Shown: positions 36,063-45,816, counted from the stretch's first letter. The stretch is 64,000 nucleotides of DNA from Thermoplasmatales archaeon (GCA_016806715.1 CP060531.1:1163966-1227965), one strand, 5' to 3'. Notes: generated from the letters alone by a model not told the origin. A program made the numbers and translations.

Positions 36063-36510
36063 AGATGCAGCGGTTGCAGGTACGAGAAAATTCGCTCCGG
36101 ACGATATCAGTGAAGTAGTAAAGATAGGGAACAATTCATTGACTGAATATTACACCGAAACTCTTCTCCTTGACTTATTTGAGGCATGGCCCAACTCCTT
36201 CATGGTTTACACAGTCAATGGCAGGATAGTAGGTTTCATCGTGGGATCCAAGTTCTCAAAGACAGAGGCAAGGATACTTCTGCTGGCTGTAGACGCGAAA
36301 TTCAGGAGGATGGGAATCGGCAGGGCACTGATGAATGGCTTTGTCGAGGTATGCAACCATGAGAATCTTCTCTCTGCCAGGCTTGAAGTCAGGACTGACA
36401 ATGACCAGGCCATAGGTTTTTACAAGAAATTAGGGTTTTCAACAATCTCCGTCATAAGGTCTTATTATAGTGACGCTTCCGACGCGTATCTAATGTGGAA
36501 ACTGCTCTAA
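36043..36510 (+). CDS. rimI: GNAT acetyltransferase, RimI/Ard1-like
   Basis: 155 aa. GNAT motif A with acetyl-CoA loop: ILLLAVDAKFRRMGIGRALMNGFV (about residues 83-106; RRMGIG), motif B ARLEVRTDNDQAIGFYKKLGFSTI (about 117) with the conserved tyrosine, and an SDAYLMWK end. Matches N-terminal (ribosomal-protein-alanine) acetyltransferases of the archaeal Ard1/RimI group. ATG 36043 used; ATG 36034 is possible. Confidence 0.88.
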   Translation: MNMAAVRDAAVAGTRKFAPDDISEVVKIGNNSLTEYYTETLLLDLFEAWPNSFMVYTVNGRIVGFIVGSKFSKTEARILLLAVDAKFRRMGIGRALMNGFVEVCNHENLLSARLEVRTDNDQAIGFYKKLGFSTISVIRSYYSDASDAYLMWKLL

Positions 36511-36532
36511 AAATTTAAAAATTGGAAGGGGA

Positions 36533-37762
36533 TTAGAAAACTGAAATTTCCCCGTTTACAAACTTATTGGTAAGGTCTGATATATTTTCCAGTCTCTGGT
36601 CAGCGATACTTCGAATGTTTGACCTGTGCCTTGACCTGTCCGCGCCAGGTGCATATATCATCTGGATGCTGGCTACGTGCGGTTCGTCTATGGGTCTTCC
36701 TATCTGTGAAACAATCCTGACCATGACTTCCTCAATATCTCCGGCACTCTCCTTGATTATGTCTGCTGCTATGATGTTGGAAAGTACGTTGTACAGCTTT
36801 CCGACATGGGTAACAGGGTTCTTGCCTGCTGCAGCTTCCATGCTCATTGGCCTGTAAGGAGTTATAATTCCATTCACTCTGTTTCCTCTTCCAACGGAAC
36901 CGTCATCTCCATTCTCCATGGATAATCCTGTCACTGTGAGGTAATATACATTGTCATCCTTCAGGTCGCCGGTGTTGATGAATATCTTGACATTCAGTTC
37001 AGTCTGTTTCTTCACAAAGTCAGTTACAAGGCTTGTAAGTTCTTCCTTTATGGAAAAGTACTCGCCTTTATCCTTGACAAACTTGTCGACATATGCTGCA
37101 GCAATGGTGAGATTAATGGTGTCTTTCTGCCTGAATCCCATGACCTTGATATCATACCCAATCGCGGGAAGTTTCTTCTTGATTTCGCCATTCAGGTATC
37201 TCTCCGTTTTCAGTACCAGGTTTTCTGTGTCTGTAAAGGGTGCGAAGCCCACTCCGAATGAAGTGTCATTTGCCTTGTGTTTCCTTGTATCGTACAACCC
37301 CCTGAGATCCACAGACCCGTGGCCTATCCTGGAATCTATCATTACATCAGCATCCAGATCAAGATGCTTGAAATTTGTTGCAAGGAACTCCTTCGTTGAC
37401 TTCACAGATATTGACTTGTACGGTATCCTCTCGCCGTCAACAGTTGTCGTCGCCCTTCCGCTGAGCAGAATATAAACTGGCTCCAGAACCTTTCCACCGC
37501 CGAATTTCGGGGCAGACTGTCCTCCAACGACCTCAACCTGATCGGTGTTGTGGTGCAGAATCCTTCCGTATTCCTTCAGGTAATACTTGCTCAGTCCCCT
37601 GCTTACAGCTTCGGCTATTCCATCGCATACGCTGTCCGGATGACCTACTCCCTTCCTTTCAACTAGCTCGACTTCTCTCTGGTAAACCGGTGTCTGGTTC
37701 AATTCCTCAATTGAAATATTCCTGTCAGTTCCCTGTTTTTGCTTGACTACAGTTGTTTCCAT
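36533..37762 (-). CDS. mat: Archaeal S-adenosylmethionine synthetase
   Basis: 409 aa, the archaeal type 2 family. Blocks: ERKGVGHPDSVCDGIAEAVS (about residue 34), HHNTDQVEVVGGQSAPKFGG (about 70), GVGFAPFTDTENLVL (about 175), VGRGNRVNGIITPYRPMSME (about 290) and GKNPVTHVGKLYNVLSN. Makes S-adenosylmethionine from methionine and ATP. A TATA-like run lies just upstream (TTTATATAT around 37793). Confidence 0.97.
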   Translation of the reverse strand: METTVVKQKQGTDRNISIEELNQTPVYQREVELVERKGVGHPDSVCDGIAEAVSRGLSKYYLKEYGRILHHNTDQVEVVGGQSAPKFGGGKVLEPVYILLSGRATTTVDGERIPYKSISVKSTKEFLATNFKHLDLDADVMIDSRIGHGSVDLRGLYDTRKHKANDTSFGVGFAPFTDTENLVLKTERYLNGEIKKKLPAIGYDIKVMGFRQKDTINLTIAAAYVDKFVKDKGEYFSIKEELTSLVTDFVKKQTELNVKIFINTGDLKDDNVYYLTVTGLSMENGDDGSVGRGNRVNGIITPYRPMSMEAAAGKNPVTHVGKLYNVLSNIIAADIIKESAGDIEEVMVRIVSQIGRPIDEPHVASIQMIYAPGADRSRHRSNIRSIADQRLENISDLTNKFVNGEISVF

Positions 37763-37885
37763 TGACTTTATCCTCTACAGAAGCCATATATAAATTATAT
37801 TAAACATTTTGTCAGCGATCCCGATAAATTACCATCATTCTATAATTATTACCCTCCGTAATATTTGGCCGCAAACAAACAAAAC

Positions 37886-37894
37886 GTTTTATCG
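37886..37894 (+). promoter_or_regulatory. TATA-like box of purH
   Basis: GTTTTATCG centred about 26 nt before the ATG at 37916. This favours the shorter PurH over a frame open 17 codons further upstream. Confidence 0.5.
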
Positions 37895-37915
37895 TTTTTT
37901 CCCTATGGCTACTGG

Positions 37916-39409
37916 ATGAGAGCACTTATCAGTGTTTATGATAAATCCGGGCTTTTAGATTTCCTTGGGGAATGTGGCAGCTCAATTGATGAGATTTATG
38001 CTACGGGAAGCACAGGGGAGTATCTGAAAAAGAACGGGCTTTCCGCGAAAAGCACGTCGGAAATTACCGGCTTTGAACAGCTTCTCGGAGGGCGTGTCAA
38101 GACTCTCCACCCCATGATCTTTGCAGGAATACTCTCTGATGAGACGGCCAGGTCTGCCAGGGAGAAGGATTATCTTGATTTTGACCTAGTTATTTGCAAT
38201 TTCTATCCATTCAGGGCAGTGTCTGGGGGTAGCGATACAGGGAAAATGATAGAAAACATCGACATAGGCGGCGTATCGCTGGTAAGGGCGGCCGCAAAGA
38301 ATTATCATAATGTAATCGTGCTGTCTGACCCATCCGATTACGGGATGGTTTCAGAATCCATCAGGAATAGCGGTGTCGTACCTGAAAATATGCGGGAAAA
38401 ACTCGCGGTGAGGTCTTTCCAGCGGGTTTCAGATTATGATATCCTGATCTATAACTCACTTTTCAGGGTTTTTGAAGGCGGTATCCCGGACAGCTTACTC
38501 ATAAGCGGCATAAACGGTCAAAAGCTGAGATACGGAGAAAACCCGGACCAGAGAGGATACCTGTACTCTGATGGATCGGGAAGCGGCATAGCCAATGCAA
38601 AGAAGATCTCCGGAAAGGAATTGTCATACAACAACCTCATGGATTCTGACTCTGCATACTCCACGGTTATGGAATTTGACGACCCTGCATGTGTTATAGT
38701 CAAGCATAATACGCCCTGTGGGGCTGCGGTTGGAAAGAATATCCTTGAAGCGTTTGAAATGGCGCTTGAGACAGACAAGGAGTCTGCATACGGCTCTGTT
38801 ATCGCTTTCAACAGGCAGGTTGATGGCAGTACTGCCAGCGCCCTCTCGCATCTGTTTGTTGAAGTCATTGTGGCTCCGGGATATAGCGAATCCTCTCTGG
38901 AAATTCTCGTTAAGAAAAAGAACCTGAGAATTATTGAGGCTAAACCTGGAACAATTAAAGGCCTCAGGGTAAGATCGATATCGGGCGGCTACCTGCTCCA
39001 GGACGAGTTGACCTCCAGATTCGACAAATCCGACCTGAAGACTTCAAGGAAGGCGTCAGATGATCAGGTGGATGACCTGATTTTTGCATGGAAGATTGTA
39101 ACTCATTGCAGGAGCAATGCCATAGTCCTTGCGAGAAATGGTTCCACCGTCGCAATCGGGGCAGGGCAGACGTCCAGGGTAGAAGCCCTGAGGATAGCCA
39201 TAGCAAAGGCAGGACAGAGGTGTATTGGTTCCGTTATGGCATCAGATGCGTTTTTCCCGTTTTCCGACAGCGTAGAACTTGCAGGCGCAAACGGTATAGC
39301 AGCTATAATACAACCGGGAGGATCAATTCGGGACAGTGAAGTCATAGCGATGGCAGAGGAGAAGAACATCCCTATGTATTTCACTGGGAAAAGGGTTTTC
39401 CTGCACTGA
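37916..39409 (+). CDS. purH: Bifunctional AICAR transformylase / IMP cyclohydrolase
   Basis: 497 aa. The N-terminal MGS-like IMP cyclohydrolase domain begins MRALISVYDKSGLLDFL and includes YATGSTGEYL, RVKTLHPMIFAGIL and ENIDIGGVSLVRAAAKNYHN (about residue 110). The C-terminal transformylase domain has LRYGENPDQRGYLY (about 190), ACVIVKHNTPCGAAVG with Lys-His (about 252) and VTHCRSNAIVLARNG. It performs the last two steps of IMP synthesis. A full two-domain PurH is bacterial-like; many archaea use PurP/PurO instead. Confidence 0.96.
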   Translation: MRALISVYDKSGLLDFLGECGSSIDEIYATGSTGEYLKKNGLSAKSTSEITGFEQLLGGRVKTLHPMIFAGILSDETARSAREKDYLDFDLVICNFYPFRAVSGGSDTGKMIENIDIGGVSLVRAAAKNYHNVIVLSDPSDYGMVSESIRNSGVVPENMREKLAVRSFQRVSDYDILIYNSLFRVFEGGIPDSLLISGINGQKLRYGENPDQRGYLYSDGSGSGIANAKKISGKELSYNNLMDSDSAYSTVMEFDDPACVIVKHNTPCGAAVGKNILEAFEMALETDKESAYGSVIAFNRQVDGSTASALSHLFVEVIVAPGYSESSLEILVKKKNLRIIEAKPGTIKGLRVRSISGGYLLQDELTSRFDKSDLKTSRKASDDQVDDLIFAWKIVTHCRSNAIVLARNGSTVAIGAGQTSRVEALRIAIAKAGQRCIGSVMASDAFFPFSDSVELAGANGIAAIIQPGGSIRDSEVIAMAEEKNIPMYFTGKRVFLH

Positions 39410-39411
39410 AG

Positions 39412-40623
39412 TCAGAATGGAAACTCAGGAAGTTTTTCAACCTTCTTCCCGATATCATCCATCTTCATGCCGTTCATGCTTCTGATCCAGTGCCTGTACA
39501 GGCATTTACCCTTTATCGACGAATTTTTCCACATGGTGATTTCATCAGCATATACGTTCCTGGCCGAAGTGTCATTTTTCATGTGGAGTATGATCGCGTA
39601 TACATCCTCAGCCTGCACCCCTCTTGAAAAAACTACCTGGTCGCCGTATATAGGGCCTGTTACCGAACAGTTCTTTCCAAGAATGATCATGCTTGCCTTT
39701 GCACCCTTTTGCGTATGCAGCACTTTTCCAGATTCAAGATTCATCCTGCAGGTTATCATTCTGGCACGTATTTCACTTCCAGCCTCCAGCGTGTTGCACT
39801 CAATCTCTCCATCCGCGCTTATCAGCTCTCCGACCCTGATATCTCCAGTAGCCACTACCTTTCCAAGGGATTTAATGGACTCATTCACAATTATTTCATT
39901 TGCATTGATATCCGCGCACTCCATTGAACTGCCTACCTTCAGTTCGTCGACTTCAATTTTTCCCTTTGCGAGAACGTTTCCCCCAACGTTCATCGTGTCG
40001 CACTTCACTGTGTTGAATTCTGCATTTTTTTCAGTTGTGATAAGTGATCCATCCAGGTGTCCGGAACTCACAAGGTTCCCATCAACGCTAGCGGAGTCGA
40101 ATTTTCCATCAGTTAATCTGGCTTCTCTGCCAATCCTTAAATTTCTGCAGTCCAGTAGGTTGATGTCAGCAGAATCCGCTTGAATCTCCTCGCAACTGAT
40201 CTCCCTGCCTTTCAGCATTCCGCCAACAGAGACTGTCCTGCAGTCCATCTTCTCAACAAAAATGATGTCGTTTCCCGCAACCGCTTTTTCACAGGAAATG
40301 GAACCGGCGGTGATTGTACGGTCCACATCTATAGTCTTTGCTCTCAGGTTTCCATTGACAGAGAGGCTGCTCCGTGACGCGGTTATACCCTCTAGCGCTT
40401 CGAGGTTTCCCGCAACCTCTAGATCCGCTTTCAAGGCAACTCTGCGGCATGTAATGCTTCCCGGTATCCTGGTGGTTACCTCAACGAACATGTCTCCTTT
40501 CACAGTGAGGGAAGCAACAGATTCCGATATCTTGCCACCCCTAAAATAGAGACTGCCACTCACCGTTTTCTCTTCGTATACTTCCCCTCTTGAGAGAATT
40601 ATGTCTCCTGATTGCCTGAACAT
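39412..40623 (-). CDS. Bactofilin-like polymer-forming repeat protein
   Basis: 403 aa almost entirely of short beta-strand repeats of 16-20 residues with alternating hydrophobics (for example LEVAGNLEALEGITA, LSVNGNLRAKTIDV, MNVGGNVLAKGKIEV, VVATGDIRVGELISA), the pattern of a right-handed beta-helix as in bactofilins. No signal peptide or membrane segment, so cytoplasmic. Bactofilins self-assemble into filaments; this one is two to three times the usual length and lacks long disordered ends except a short helical C-terminus (KMDDIGKKVEKLPEF). Ends 3 nt from the convergent purH. Confidence 0.75.
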   Translation of the reverse strand: MFRQSGDIILSRGEVYEEKTVSGSLYFRGGKISESVASLTVKGDMFVEVTTRIPGSITCRRVALKADLEVAGNLEALEGITASRSSLSVNGNLRAKTIDVDRTITAGSISCEKAVAGNDIIFVEKMDCRTVSVGGMLKGREISCEEIQADSADINLLDCRNLRIGREARLTDGKFDSASVDGNLVSSGHLDGSLITTEKNAEFNTVKCDTMNVGGNVLAKGKIEVDELKVGSSMECADINANEIIVNESIKSLGKVVATGDIRVGELISADGEIECNTLEAGSEIRARMITCRMNLESGKVLHTQKGAKASMIILGKNCSVTGPIYGDQVVFSRGVQAEDVYAIILHMKNDTSARNVYADEITMWKNSSIKGKCLYRHWIRSMNGMKMDDIGKKVEKLPEFPF

Positions 40624-40695
40624 TTACATGGAGAAAAAAAATCCCGGTATTAAACAATCGCTCTTCGTCAAAGTATTTTATCAGATCTACGCATC

Positions 40696-40878
40696 TTAAA
40701 ATATGGGTCTTGGTAAATGATGCGTAAGAATCCTGCCTGTTTTACATAGAAAGCCGTAGATTTCAGAGCTATTGAAATAAGTAAGCATATTCGGGCAGGT
40801 CAGACGATAGACACGATCATAGTCCAACTTGTCATGAAAAAGGGATTCTTCGAGGAATCTTTTAGAAACTAGCTTCAT
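40696..40878 (-). other. Short unidentified frame, possibly a gene remnant
   Basis: A 60-residue frame (MKLVSKRFLEESLFHDKLDY...) between the bactofilin-like gene and the unknown gene at 41049. The composition looks protein-like, but there is no family match I can name. The rest of 40624-41048 shows nothing recognisable. Confidence 0.2.
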
Positions 40879-41048
40879 GTAGCTCTCTGTCAGTTGTTGA
40901 AAAACAATAAATATAGGGTTTGCCGGGTATCAATTAGCTCAAAGGTTTCTATTTGATATTCCCGCTACTTGATTCAGCAGTCTCCACTGAATGGGTAGTC
41001 ACAGGTGCATCAATGCAAGCAGACTTTTAAGCCGGTTGTGATGAAGTA

Positions 41049-41573
41049 TCACAGGGGCAAGTGCTGCCAGTCAATCAGGTCCTTATTGCTGAGCGACCTT
41101 ATTTCAATATTTTCAAGAATATCGGTCAGCAAGTCATCCTCAACGTAGTCCCTGTCAAGTCTTTTCCCAAAATGCTTGGTGATCATGGAGTTTATTGCCC
41201 CGGTTGCCATTGCAGTTCTCATTTTAGACACATCGACCGAATCTTTCTTCACCTGCTGTTCGAATTTATGGTATAATTCCCCCCTCTTCAGGTCAGCCAT
41301 AAAATCGTCCGCTGTTTCTTCCAGCTTCTTGTTGTCATCCTCGGCCAGAACTATGCGAACTTTGTATGTAGGGGTAAATTCGATCTTATCATCCGAAACA
41401 CTGAACCATTTGATTGCATCAGTTTCAAAGAAAACAGCAGCTAGCGCTTCGGCCGTTACGCGAGGCTTTATAAAATTCACTCCTTTTGTGAGATCGTATG
41501 TAACCAATCCCCCATCCTCTGACACTTTTCTGTTATTGGAAATGGCAGATCTGATTTCAAGTTCTGAAGTCAT
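41049..41573 (-). CDS. Conserved-looking protein of unknown function
   Basis: 174 aa soluble protein with mixed alpha/beta composition: an N-terminal strand-rich part (GLVTYDLTKGVNFIKPRVTA, IKWFSVSDDKIEFTPTYKVR) and a charged helical C-terminal half (LEETADDFMADLKRGELYHK, AINSMITKHFGKRLDRDYVE). No motif recognised. ATG 41573 is chosen because a TATATAG box lies about 28 nt upstream; an ATG 8 codons earlier is open. Confidence 0.55.
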   Translation of the reverse strand: MTSELEIRSAISNNRKVSEDGGLVTYDLTKGVNFIKPRVTAEALAAVFFETDAIKWFSVSDDKIEFTPTYKVRIVLAEDDNKKLEETADDFMADLKRGELYHKFEQQVKKDSVDVSKMRTAMATGAINSMITKHFGKRLDRDYVEDDLLTDILENIEIRSLSNKDLIDWQHLPL

Positions 41574-41753
41574 AGGATTTACAATACCAAACCTCACTAT
41601 ATATGTTATCCCAAATCAACAGGCTTTGATTTAAGATGCAACATCCATGTGAACCCAGGTGAAAGTTCAAAAGAAGGAAAGTGGGGCATAATTCAACCAG
41701 TCTTTCACTTTAAATGAGCATGTTTATATTTTGTTTAGTTCTGATATTTCTTG

Positions 41754-42068
41754 ATGAAAGTTGAAAAGGTTGAAGAAGGCCAGTGGGTCCTAAACGACAG
41801 GATAAGGATTAGATTCAGCGCTGGCATCTTTACCCGCAAGGTTGCTTTAACCTACTGGATTTTCATTTTCATCATATTTGGGCCTATACAACTGCTTCTT
41901 CATAATAACTCATACGAGGGTGCTGTTATTTTTGGCAACGATCCATTCGCTTATTTTATGACCCAGGGACTCTTCATAGCTACTTTTGCTATAGGTTTTA
42001 TGTACCTGATAAACTGGATTGTGAAGAGGAGAAAGCGAACCAAATCGTTGGCCGCACCGTATTTATAG
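41754..42068 (+). CDS. Small membrane protein, unknown function
   Basis: 104 aa with two membrane segments (VALTYWIFIFIIFGPIQLLL, about residues 28-48; FIATFAIGFMYLINWIV, about 72-90), an acidic-to-basic N-terminal tail and a basic C-terminus (KRRKRTKSLAAPYL), so both ends are probably cytoplasmic. ATG 41754 has a TTTATATTTT box about 28 nt upstream. No family recognised. Confidence 0.6.
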   Translation: MKVEKVEEGQWVLNDRIRIRFSAGIFTRKVALTYWIFIFIIFGPIQLLLHNNSYEGAVIFGNDPFAYFMTQGLFIATFAIGFMYLINWIVKRRKRTKSLAAPYL

Positions 42069-42165
42069 ACTTTGACATAATTAATTTATCCATATATTCT
42101 TTTTCAGGACCATGGGCAGGAAAAAATACTCGTTGTGAAGAAACTCGTGAGTGAAACCGATCTAA

Positions 42166-43799
42166 CCTAACTTTGCCCCATTGTAGTACTACAGCTTTCT
42201 GATTATCAGCTACATGACCGGTTCTGGTAATAAAAAGATCTTTATACTATGTAGTGATATTATCATTACATTGACCTACACCAGAAGGATCATCAGGGGC
42301 AGGAATACCTACCTGTACCGGGTAACAAGCTTCAGGGACAGGGAAACGGGCAAAGTGAGGCAGCGATCTGAGTATCAGGGGAAGGAGATCATTAAGGGTA
42401 ACGTAAAGACGATACAGAAACCGAGAAACCGCATACAGGTGAGAAAGGTGCTGGAATCTGCACCATATGTCTTATACAGGAATGCCGAGAATTTCGGCAT
42501 TAACGATGATTTTATCACTGCTATGCAGGGCCTGACAAACATGAGGGAGCCTGCAAGGCGCATCGTCATGCTCGCTGCATCTTGCGTGACAGGAATGGCA
42601 GGCTCACTGGAAATTCACACCGGAATCAGGGATTCCACTGTCAAGGAGGAGCGTGATCTTGTCGATTTCATTGGATCTAAGGACCCAGATATCATATCGA
42701 TCCTGGAGAGTGCAATGTCCCAAAGGATTGTCAGGGCATATGGCTCACACGGAATTGTGTATGATCTCAGTGCAGTCAGGTATCTGGGATCTGAGAATGA
42801 TCTTGCCATGTACGGTCACTATTACCATACGAATGGCGGTAACAGGGAGATCAACTTTGTTCTCGCCGTTACGAGAGAGGGCGGCATACCGGTGCATCAC
42901 CGCATCATGCCCGGTAACATTGTATCGGTGAGTACCGTCAGTACGTTCGCCATGGAACTGCGGGATCTCGGGATCCGTACAATCATGGTAGTCATGGACA
43001 GGGGATTCTATTCCACGCAGAATATCAAGGACCTCAAGGGTTATTCGCTGATAGGTGCCATACCGGCATCCCTGAAGATATATCATGATCTGCTTGCCAA
43101 ATCAGGGAACATTGAGAATTCAAGGAACTACATCCAGTACCATAAAGAGACGGTGTTCTTCAGGGAACACCGCATTGACTCCATACGGTATATTGTGTAC
43201 TTCTCCGCACAAAGCAGGGCAGACAGGATGCAGGCATTCTATTCGCATCTGTCGGATATCGAAAGAGATCTGAAGGCCCTCCAGGACAAGAGATTCGACT
43301 CAGAACAGGACATGATGCACACTGCGATGTCTGCAACCGGAGACATGGCGAGGTACTTTGACCTGAGAGCATTGAAAGGGTCGCTCACATACAGGCTGAA
43401 GCACAATGCCATACAGGCGAGAACCAAGAGGATGGGTTTCTTCATCCTCTTCACAAATACCATGCTTGGCGCGGATGAGATACTGAGGATATACAGGGAG
43501 AAGGACGTGGTGGAGAAAGCTTTCATGCATTCAAGGCCATCCATGCAACCGGTGTATGCAAGAACCGAGGAAGGGACAAGGGCAAGGATATTCCTTTCCA
43601 TCTTGGGATATTCCATGATGAGGATGATCGCGCACAGGTGCGATCTTTCATACGAAGAGACTGAGAGAATCCTTTTAGGATTAAAGGAAGTTGTTTACAG
43701 CAATGGGTCACATGCACCTGGGGAACTCACAAAGGAGCAGAAATCCCTGCTCCAAAAGGTTTCAATTGAATTGTAGTGATACAAAGGGGCAAAGATAGG
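42166..43799 (+). mobile_element. Intact IS1634-type insertion sequence (1634 bp)
   Basis: Inverted repeats of about 28 bp: CCTAACTTTGCCCCATTGTA at the left end; read inward from the right end, CCTATCTTTGCCCCTTTGTA. A 6-bp direct repeat ATCTAA flanks it (42160-42165 and 43800-43805). One full-length transposase. It separates the small membrane-protein gene from the LysR gene and disrupts no gene I can see. Confidence 0.92.
42214..43776 (+). CDS. IS1634-family (IS4 superfamily) transposase
   Basis: 520 aa DDE transposase. N-terminal YLYRVTSFRDRETGKVRQR, then catalytic aspartate in GIVYDLSAVRYLGSEND (about residue 188), second in IMVVMDRGFYSTQNI (about 268) and the late YREKDVVEKAFMHSRPSMQP with YREK glutamate (about 430). 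No stop or shift, so possibly active. The start is uncertain: ATG 42214, or a TTG near 42271 (LTYTRRIIRGRNTYLY) that lies about 27 nt after a TTTATACT box. Confidence 0.92.
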   Translation: MTGSGNKKIFILCSDIIITLTYTRRIIRGRNTYLYRVTSFRDRETGKVRQRSEYQGKEIIKGNVKTIQKPRNRIQVRKVLESAPYVLYRNAENFGINDDFITAMQGLTNMREPARRIVMLAASCVTGMAGSLEIHTGIRDSTVKEERDLVDFIGSKDPDIISILESAMSQRIVRAYGSHGIVYDLSAVRYLGSENDLAMYGHYYHTNGGNREINFVLAVTREGGIPVHHRIMPGNIVSVSTVSTFAMELRDLGIRTIMVVMDRGFYSTQNIKDLKGYSLIGAIPASLKIYHDLLAKSGNIENSRNYIQYHKETVFFREHRIDSIRYIVYFSAQSRADRMQAFYSHLSDIERDLKALQDKRFDSEQDMMHTAMSATGDMARYFDLRALKGSLTYRLKHNAIQARTKRMGFFILFTNTMLGADEILRIYREKDVVEKAFMHSRPSMQPVYARTEEGTRARIFLSILGYSMMRMIAHRCDLSYEETERILLGLKEVVYSNGSHAPGELTKEQKSLLQKVSIEL

Positions 43800-43992
43800 A
43801 TCTAAACAGGCGGATCAAGGAGGAGAAAATTTCTCAAAAAGCAAATCATTCTGCAAAAATGGGTAGAGGTCGTCGTAAATGTATAAGGGTACAATGTTAT
43901 ATCAAATACTATAGATTCAAGCAACACAGCAAAGAAGAAAGTAAAGGTTAAAATAGCAGGTATCTTCTCAACGTTGTGCACGGAGAATTGAA

Positions 43993-44916
43993 ATGACTCT
44001 GGATATGGAACAGATTAGGACCTTCTGTGATGTCTGCTTGAGCAGGAACTTTACAAAAACGGCATCGAAATTGGGAATAACTGAATCTACCGTGAGTTAC
44101 AGAATAAAGGAAATGGAGAAATTCTTCGAGAGAAAGCTTTTCAATCGAAGGGAAGACAAATCAGTTGAATGCACAGAATTCGGGAATGCATTTTTTGCCG
44201 AGGCCCAGGAAATCCTTTCTATTGTAGACAAATACAAGAATGTAGGAATAGATGGTGAGCTCATAGGTACAATTAAGGTCTCTGCCGGAGAGATTGGTGG
44301 AGTATTCCTGCTCCCTCCTATAGTAAGGGCGTTTGAAAGTAAATTCACGAAGATAAGGGTGAAAATTGAGATCAATAATTCGTTGAAGACGCTGAAAAAA
44401 CTCAGTGAAGGTGAGTGCGACCTTGGAGTCACAGCAAGTGTAGACTTTGAGCCGAATCCTTATTTAAAAAATGTTCTGATACACAAGCTTCTCCGCCTCA
44501 CTTACGGTATCATAACCCCTGCTGGCCATCCGCTTTCAAACAGTGATTCGCTCAATGTGTCTAAGCTTATAGGCTTGCCCTACATATCAAGAGATGATAG
44601 TTCAGGCTCTCAAAGGGAGATTTTAAAGATTTTCGAAGAGAACAGGATCCGGGAGAGTGATCTGAACGTTGTTTGGAGATTCGATAACTCCTCTTCGGTC
44701 ATAAATGCTGTTGCAGAAGGACTGGGGTTGTCAATTGTAAGCAGAGTGCAGGCATCAAAGTACGTGCAGGGAGGACTAATAAGATTCATACCAATAGATA
44801 CCAGGGTTGAATCTTATGTCAATTTGCTTGACATATGGAAAGGAACCAATAAGCTGGTCAATGTCTTTGTGAATTTTGCCAAGTATTACGTTGAGGCATC
44901 CAAGCTTATGTTCTAG
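43993..44916 (+). CDS. LysR-type transcriptional regulator
   Basis: 307 aa. N-terminal winged helix-turn-helix (MEQIRTFCDVCLSRNFTKTA, SKLGITESTVSYRIKEMEKF, residues 5-60), linker helix (residues 62-90), then a periplasmic-binding-protein-type effector domain (GTIKVSAGEIGGVFLLPPIV near residue 92; DLGVTASVDFEP near 138; VAEGLGLSIVSR near 240). LysR regulators are mostly bacterial and uncommon in archaea. Next gene on the same strand is the interrupted MFS transporter, which it may control together with the MmgE/PrpD and dehydrogenase genes. Probably acquired by transfer. Confidence 0.9.
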   Translation: MTLDMEQIRTFCDVCLSRNFTKTASKLGITESTVSYRIKEMEKFFERKLFNRREDKSVECTEFGNAFFAEAQEILSIVDKYKNVGIDGELIGTIKVSAGEIGGVFLLPPIVRAFESKFTKIRVKIEINNSLKTLKKLSEGECDLGVTASVDFEPNPYLKNVLIHKLLRLTYGIITPAGHPLSNSDSLNVSKLIGLPYISRDDSSGSQREILKIFEENRIRESDLNVVWRFDNSSSVINAVAEGLGLSIVSRVQASKYVQGGLIRFIPIDTRVESYVNLLDIWKGTNKLVNVFVNFAKYYVEASKLMF

Positions 44917-44927
44917 ACGCTATAATA

Positions 44928-44994
44928 CAGCAGGAGACATCAATCTTATTATGATTTATATTGCACGTACAAACTTGCTGAACCAGCAGGAGAC
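44928..44994. promoter_or_regulatory. Direct repeat GCAGGAGAC, possible LysR operator
   Basis: GCAGGAGAC occurs near 44930 and again near 44986, both preceded by CA, about 56 nt apart in the space between the LysR gene and the MFS start. The repeats flank an AT-rich stretch (TCTTATTATGATTTATATTG). They could be regulator sites for the MFS gene; no LysR T-N11-A dyad is clear, so this is tentative. Confidence 0.25.
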
Positions 44995-45093
44995 CTATTG
45001 CCAGATCACTTCAACTTTGAAATTCGCTTTTTTGAACGCACTAATGCCTACGTGATTCAAATCTTGCATTGATATTGATATTACAATAAATTC

Positions 45094-45099
45094 TTATAT
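45094..45099 (+). promoter_or_regulatory. TATA-like box of the MFS gene
   Basis: TTATAT centred 25 nt before ATG 45121, favouring this start over ATG 45109, which would be too close. Confidence 0.5.
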
Positions 45100-45796
45100 T
45101 GATACTTCATGGTATTTTCAATGGAAAGTTCAGATGTAACAAAAAGAATAGGTGTAGGCGCAAGGTTGGATCGCTTGCCCTCAAGCAATCTACAGCGCAT
45201 ATTCATAAGTCAGTTGGGAGTTGGAGTATGGTTCGATCTTTTTATACTTTTTACTGGTGGACCACTAGCTTTGCCAATTGCCAAGACACTTAATGTAAGT
45301 CAGTCAACTGCGACATTTTACGTAGCTGCGTTTCCGTTTATTGGAGCATTCCTTGGCTCCATAATCTATGGAGTACTAGGGGACAGATATGGAAGAAGGA
45401 TCACTTTCCTGACGAGCCTGCTGGGTTTTGGAATATTCTCCATAATCAGCGCCTTTTCTACCAATATCTATGAACTCGGCGCACTGAGATTTGTTTCATA
45501 CTTGAGCGTCGGTGGAGAAATTGCTATAGTTGATACCTACGTTAGTGAATTCATTACAAGAGCCAAAAGAGGAAACTGGCTTTCGTGGATGTATACTCTT
45601 GCATGGACATCGTCTCCAGTTGGGGCCTTGCTTGTTTATCTATTTGCTCCTGTCAGTTATGTACTACCAGGATGGAGGTGGGTTCTCCTTATCAGTGGGA
45701 TAGGAGGAATAGCAGCTTGGTTGTACAGATTCAGGCTTTATGAATCACCTAGGTGGCTTGAGAGTCATGGTAAGATCAAAGAAGCTGACGATATAA

Positions 45797-45802
45797 TATA
45801 TG
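45797..45802. repeat. Target-site duplication TATATG, left copy
   Basis: Six bases repeated at 47915-47920 on the other side of the 2112-bp element; collapsing the pair restores the MFS reading frame. Confidence 0.8.
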
Positions 45803-45816
45803 GCGTCAAAATAGTC

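Noticed and set aside
39467-40183. Long plus-strand frame opposite the bactofilin-like gene
   Set aside because: Its sequence mirrors the repeat pattern of the minus-strand gene, has no family features and no upstream signals.
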